A stretch of DNA of 64,000 bases from NCBI RefSeq assembly GCF_001401805.1, contig NZ_LKDW01000011.1, positions 1 through 64,000 of the forward strand. Direction: 5' to 3'. This stretch comes from Pseudoalteromonas sp. P1-25 (GTDB taxonomy: Bacteria; Pseudomonadota; Gammaproteobacteria; Enterobacterales; Alteromonadaceae). Of this stretch, positions 61,910 through 64,000 are shown one piece after another (the first letter of the stretch is position 1; the number at the start of each line of letters is the position of its first letter). The position numbers and the translations under genes are program-made. The notes under the pieces are model-generated. The model was not told the origin of the DNA, searched no databases, and worked only from the letters and a program-made list of their open reading frames with translations.

Positions 61910-61948
61910 ATCACCTCACTGTAATGTTAACAATCACAGTGAGGTGAT
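61910..61948 (+). promoter_or_regulatory. Hairpin overlapping the ribosome-binding site of the next gene
   Basis: A perfect 13-bp stem ATCACCTCACTGT/ACAGTGAGGTGAT with a 13-nt loop containing GTTAAC. The 3' arm contains GAGGTG, the ribosome-binding site for the ATG at 61951. It has no T run after it, so it is not a standard terminator, although a weak terminator for the PepSY gene is possible. Confidence 0.7.
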
Positions 61949-61950
61949 AT

Positions 61951-63096
61951 ATGAAATATCTAGTTTTTACTCTTAGCCTTTTTTTAACTGCCTGTAATAG
62001 CACGCCGCCTGCAATGCCCATTAAAAAGGTGCAGCTAACACACGTAATTAACCACTCTCTTTTCGAGCAAGTTAAAACACCTAATGAGCAGAGCATTTTT
62101 GAGCTGCCAAAACCCGAACAAGAAAAGTTTTTAGCATACGCGCATAAACACTTAAATGAAGTTCGCGCTGATGAAATTATTTTTAACTACCTAGAAAGCC
62201 AACTTACCAACTTTAAGTATCACGGCGATACACTAACATCTAAACAAGTTATTAAACGCGCACAAGGCAACTGTATTAGTTTAGCTGTATTAACCCAAAG
62301 CTACGCCACACTTTTAGGCCTCGATACCAGCTTTCAAGAAATGACCAGTGAACCTGTGTATGCCAAAGAAGGTAATTTAGTCTACATCGCCAATCACTTT
62401 AGAACCAAAGTGTATGCGCCAGAAGAAGAAATAGATGGTAACTATATTGTATTTATTCGCCCTGGCACGTTAATAGACTACTTTCCCACACGTGGCAGCT
62501 TTTATTCCGGTAGTGCAACGTATAACGATTTACTCAGTAAGTTTTATAGTAACTTAGCCGCCGCGGCATTAGCCGAAAACAATCTTAATAAGGCTTACTC
62601 TTTAATTATGCAAGCCAACCGCTTTACCCCAAACGATGCAGAGCTTTTTAATATAGCCGGCGTATTGCACCGCCGCGCAGGCGATCTAAAAAGCGCTCAC
62701 ATGATTTATCAAACCGCGCTTGATAGAAACGATATAAGTATAAATTTAATTAATAACTATCGAATATTAGCAAATGAGCTAGGAGATAAAACACTAGAAA
62801 AACGCCTAACAAGCCAGCTTGTTGATAAAGAGAAAGACCCCTACGAGCTACTCGTGATTGCTAAAAATAACTTACATCAGGGCAAGGTCACCCAAGCTAA
62901 AAAGCAACTTGAACTCGCCATTGCAAAAGCTCCTTATATATCGGAGCTCTATTTAGAGCTGGCTAAAATTCGCTACCAACAAGGTCACACAGCGCAAACA
63001 CAAAGCTTGCTTGAAAAAGCCATCCAATATGAGCGTAATAAAGAAAGACTAAACGTGTATCAAGCTAAGCTTGCATCGCTAAACAAGCCCAATTAA
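61951..63096 (+). CDS. Lipoprotein with transglutaminase-like and TPR domains
   Basis: A 381-residue lipoprotein with lipobox LTAC (Cys15). A cysteine-protease/transglutaminase-like segment (about 85-180) contains [19 protein letters not shown], where the Cys is the likely nucleophile position, and a His in ANHFRTKVY. Then tetratricopeptide repeats (about 200-375: [74 protein letters not shown]). No function is known to me for this arrangement; attachment to the outer membrane is likely because residue 2 of the mature protein is Asn. Its ribosome-binding site is within a hairpin. Confidence 0.82.
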   Translation: MKYLVFTLSLFLTACNSTPPAMPIKKVQLTHVINHSLFEQVKTPNEQSIFELPKPEQEKFLAYAHKHLNEVRADEIIFNYLESQLTNFKYHGDTLTSKQVIKRAQGNCISLAVLTQSYATLLGLDTSFQEMTSEPVYAKEGNLVYIANHFRTKVYAPEEEIDGNYIVFIRPGTLIDYFPTRGSFYSGSATYNDLLSKFYSNLAAAALAENNLNKAYSLIMQANRFTPNDAELFNIAGVLHRRAGDLKSAHMIYQTALDRNDISINLINNYRILANELGDKTLEKRLTSQLVDKEKDPYELLVIAKNNLHQGKVTQAKKQLELAIAKAPYISELYLELAKIRYQQGHTAQTQSLLEKAIQYERNKERLNVYQAKLASLNKPN

Positions 63097-63180
63097 CCAC
63101 CAATACTTTAAATTAGTTTAAACGCAGCTTTTACTAATGCACTTATTACACAAGTGCATTAGCGTGTTATCGTAATTCAC

Positions 63181-64000
63181 TTATAGCGAGTAGTAAAAAC
63201 TAAACCAGCCGCGCATTTCATCCTCAAAGCTATCGCCTTCTACGCGCGATAACCCCAAATTAAAGGTTAAATCGTTCACACCGGCTGGACCTAGTCCAAA
63301 GCTAAAATTGCCTTGATACTTTAAACCATAACTTTGTGCGTATACCGCATCATCTACCTGATGCTGTTTATAATAAAGCCACGGCATGCCTTCTTTAAAG
63401 CTAAAGCCACCGCCATAACCCATATAGCGCTCAGCAGTTGTGCTATAAAATGGCAGCTCTGATGACAGCACAAACTCACTATTTTGGTGCTCGCTAATTA
63501 GGTTTGAGCTAAATCCGCCTAGCGCTAAACTACTATTATCGCGCTGCTTTTGAGTAAAATTAATATAAAGCGGCACATCAAACGCTTTACCAAATACGTT
63601 GGCCGCTAAATCGTAGCCGTCCCAATTAATGTTTTTACTGCTGCCATCGTAATACTGGGCATTAACACTTTGCCCTATAGCAAATGCTTGACGGTCGTAC
63701 TGCCAGCTTTGGGTAATGCCTATGCGCGCCCATTTATTATAGTCTTGCTTATAATCGGTATAGTTAAAGGCAAGCTCTGGCGTTAGGCTAAACGCCGCGT
63801 ATTTAATTGGGTAACTTAAGACTGCAAAACCACCTCGTGCAGGTACTTCTGCATTTTCGCTCGCTTGGTATTGTTTTGCAGTATTTAAATCATAATCAAA
63901 TACACTCAATTTAAGCTTAACTGGCAGTGCATTGTATTTTGCTTGGGCGTACCCACCGTGCAAAGCATCATCATTTAAATCAACACTATATCCCGCTTGA
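63181..64000 (-). CDS. C-terminal part of a putative outer-membrane beta-barrel protein (partial)
   Basis: The frame stays open through the right edge, so only the last 273 or so residues are seen. They consist of alternating amphipathic strands rich in Tyr, Phe, Asn and Gly with polar turns, ending FSFYYSL; this is typical of a barrel, though I cannot name the family. The start lies outside the window. It runs convergent with the lipoprotein gene, with 84 bp between stops and no clear terminator. Confidence 0.6.
   Translation of the reverse strand, partial: QAGYSVDLNDDALHGGYAQAKYNALPVKLKLSVFDYDLNTAKQYQASENAEVPARGGFAVLSYPIKYAAFSLTPELAFNYTDYKQDYNKWARIGITQSWQYDRQAFAIGQSVNAQYYDGSSKNINWDGYDLAANVFGKAFDVPLYINFTQKQRDNSSLALGGFSSNLISEHQNSEFVLSSELPFYSTTAERYMGYGGGFSFKEGMPWLYYKQHQVDDAVYAQSYGLKYQGNFSFGLGPAGVNDLTFNLGLSRVEGDSFEDEMRGWFSFYYSL

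Overview
The window is a gene-dense chromosomal segment of a gammaproteobacterium of the Pseudoalteromonas type (Alteromonadales). This is an inference from gene order and protein style: murB-birA-coaX running into tRNA-Thr and tRNA-Tyr, the ubiE-ubiJ-ubiB-tatABC block, a stand-alone second EF-G, an ExeM-like exonuclease, a large peptide-type TonB receptor and moderately AT-rich intergenic DNA. There are no rRNA genes, insertion sequences, integrases, phage genes or CRISPR arrays.

Layout. 1-3.0 kb, minus strand: tRNA-Tyr, tRNA-Thr, coaX, birA, murB, the last three joined by 4-nt ATGA overlaps. 3.2-11 kb: exported M1 aminopeptidase, a DUF2057 (CsgI/YccT-like) protein, hinT, a CsgD/VpsT-like LuxR regulator, a tripartite hybrid histidine kinase and a mannose-1-phosphate guanylyltransferase/isomerase. 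10.9-17.3 kb: a methionine-salvage cluster in three units (omega-amidase + mtnE; mtnB-mtnC-mtnD; mtnA divergent from mtnK), with MetJ-box-like sites in both control regions. 17.3-22 kb: an FMN glutamate-synthase-domain protein, a DUF885 lipoprotein and a degenerate GGDEF protein. 22.1-30.8 kb: ubiE-ubiJ-ubiB-tatA-tatB-tatC-hypothetical-tatD-GGDEF-hemB, tightly packed. 31-37.6 kb: ExeM-like nuclease with a sortable C-terminal tail, then opgG-opgH. 37.9-44 kb: fusA2, a non-coding region with a candidate small RNA, rbgA, yaeQ, a small hydrolase, a two-helix membrane protein and dps. 44.3-51.5 kb: TonB receptor, LytTR regulator, a small unknown, oligopeptidase B, and a GbpA-like chitin-binding remnant behind a cyclic-di-GMP-I (GEMM) riboswitch. 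51.8-64 kb: RND pump with its adaptor, a secreted metzincin-like protease, PhzF, a PQ-loop membrane protein, a Fur-controlled PepSY protein, a transglutaminase/TPR lipoprotein and the end of an outer-membrane barrel gene.

How it fits together. Methionine salvage is complete from methylthioribose to methionine, including the omega-amidase that cleans up after the transaminase. Cyclic-di-GMP recurs: one apparently active and one degenerate GGDEF protein, a VpsT/CsgD-like regulator and a GEMM riboswitch.

The items most worth checking are the GEMM riboswitch now driving an LPMO-less gbpA remnant (50.9-51.7 kb), the structured, promoter- and terminator-bounded RNA candidate at about 40.54-40.77 kb, the TTACAAAT repeat array before the RND operon (56.2-56.3 kb), a 22-bp perfect palindrome before the TonB receptor (47.24 kb), and a hairpin that buries the ribosome-binding site of the gene at 61951. 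Protein identities come from reading translated sequence and remembered family motifs; no database search was run.
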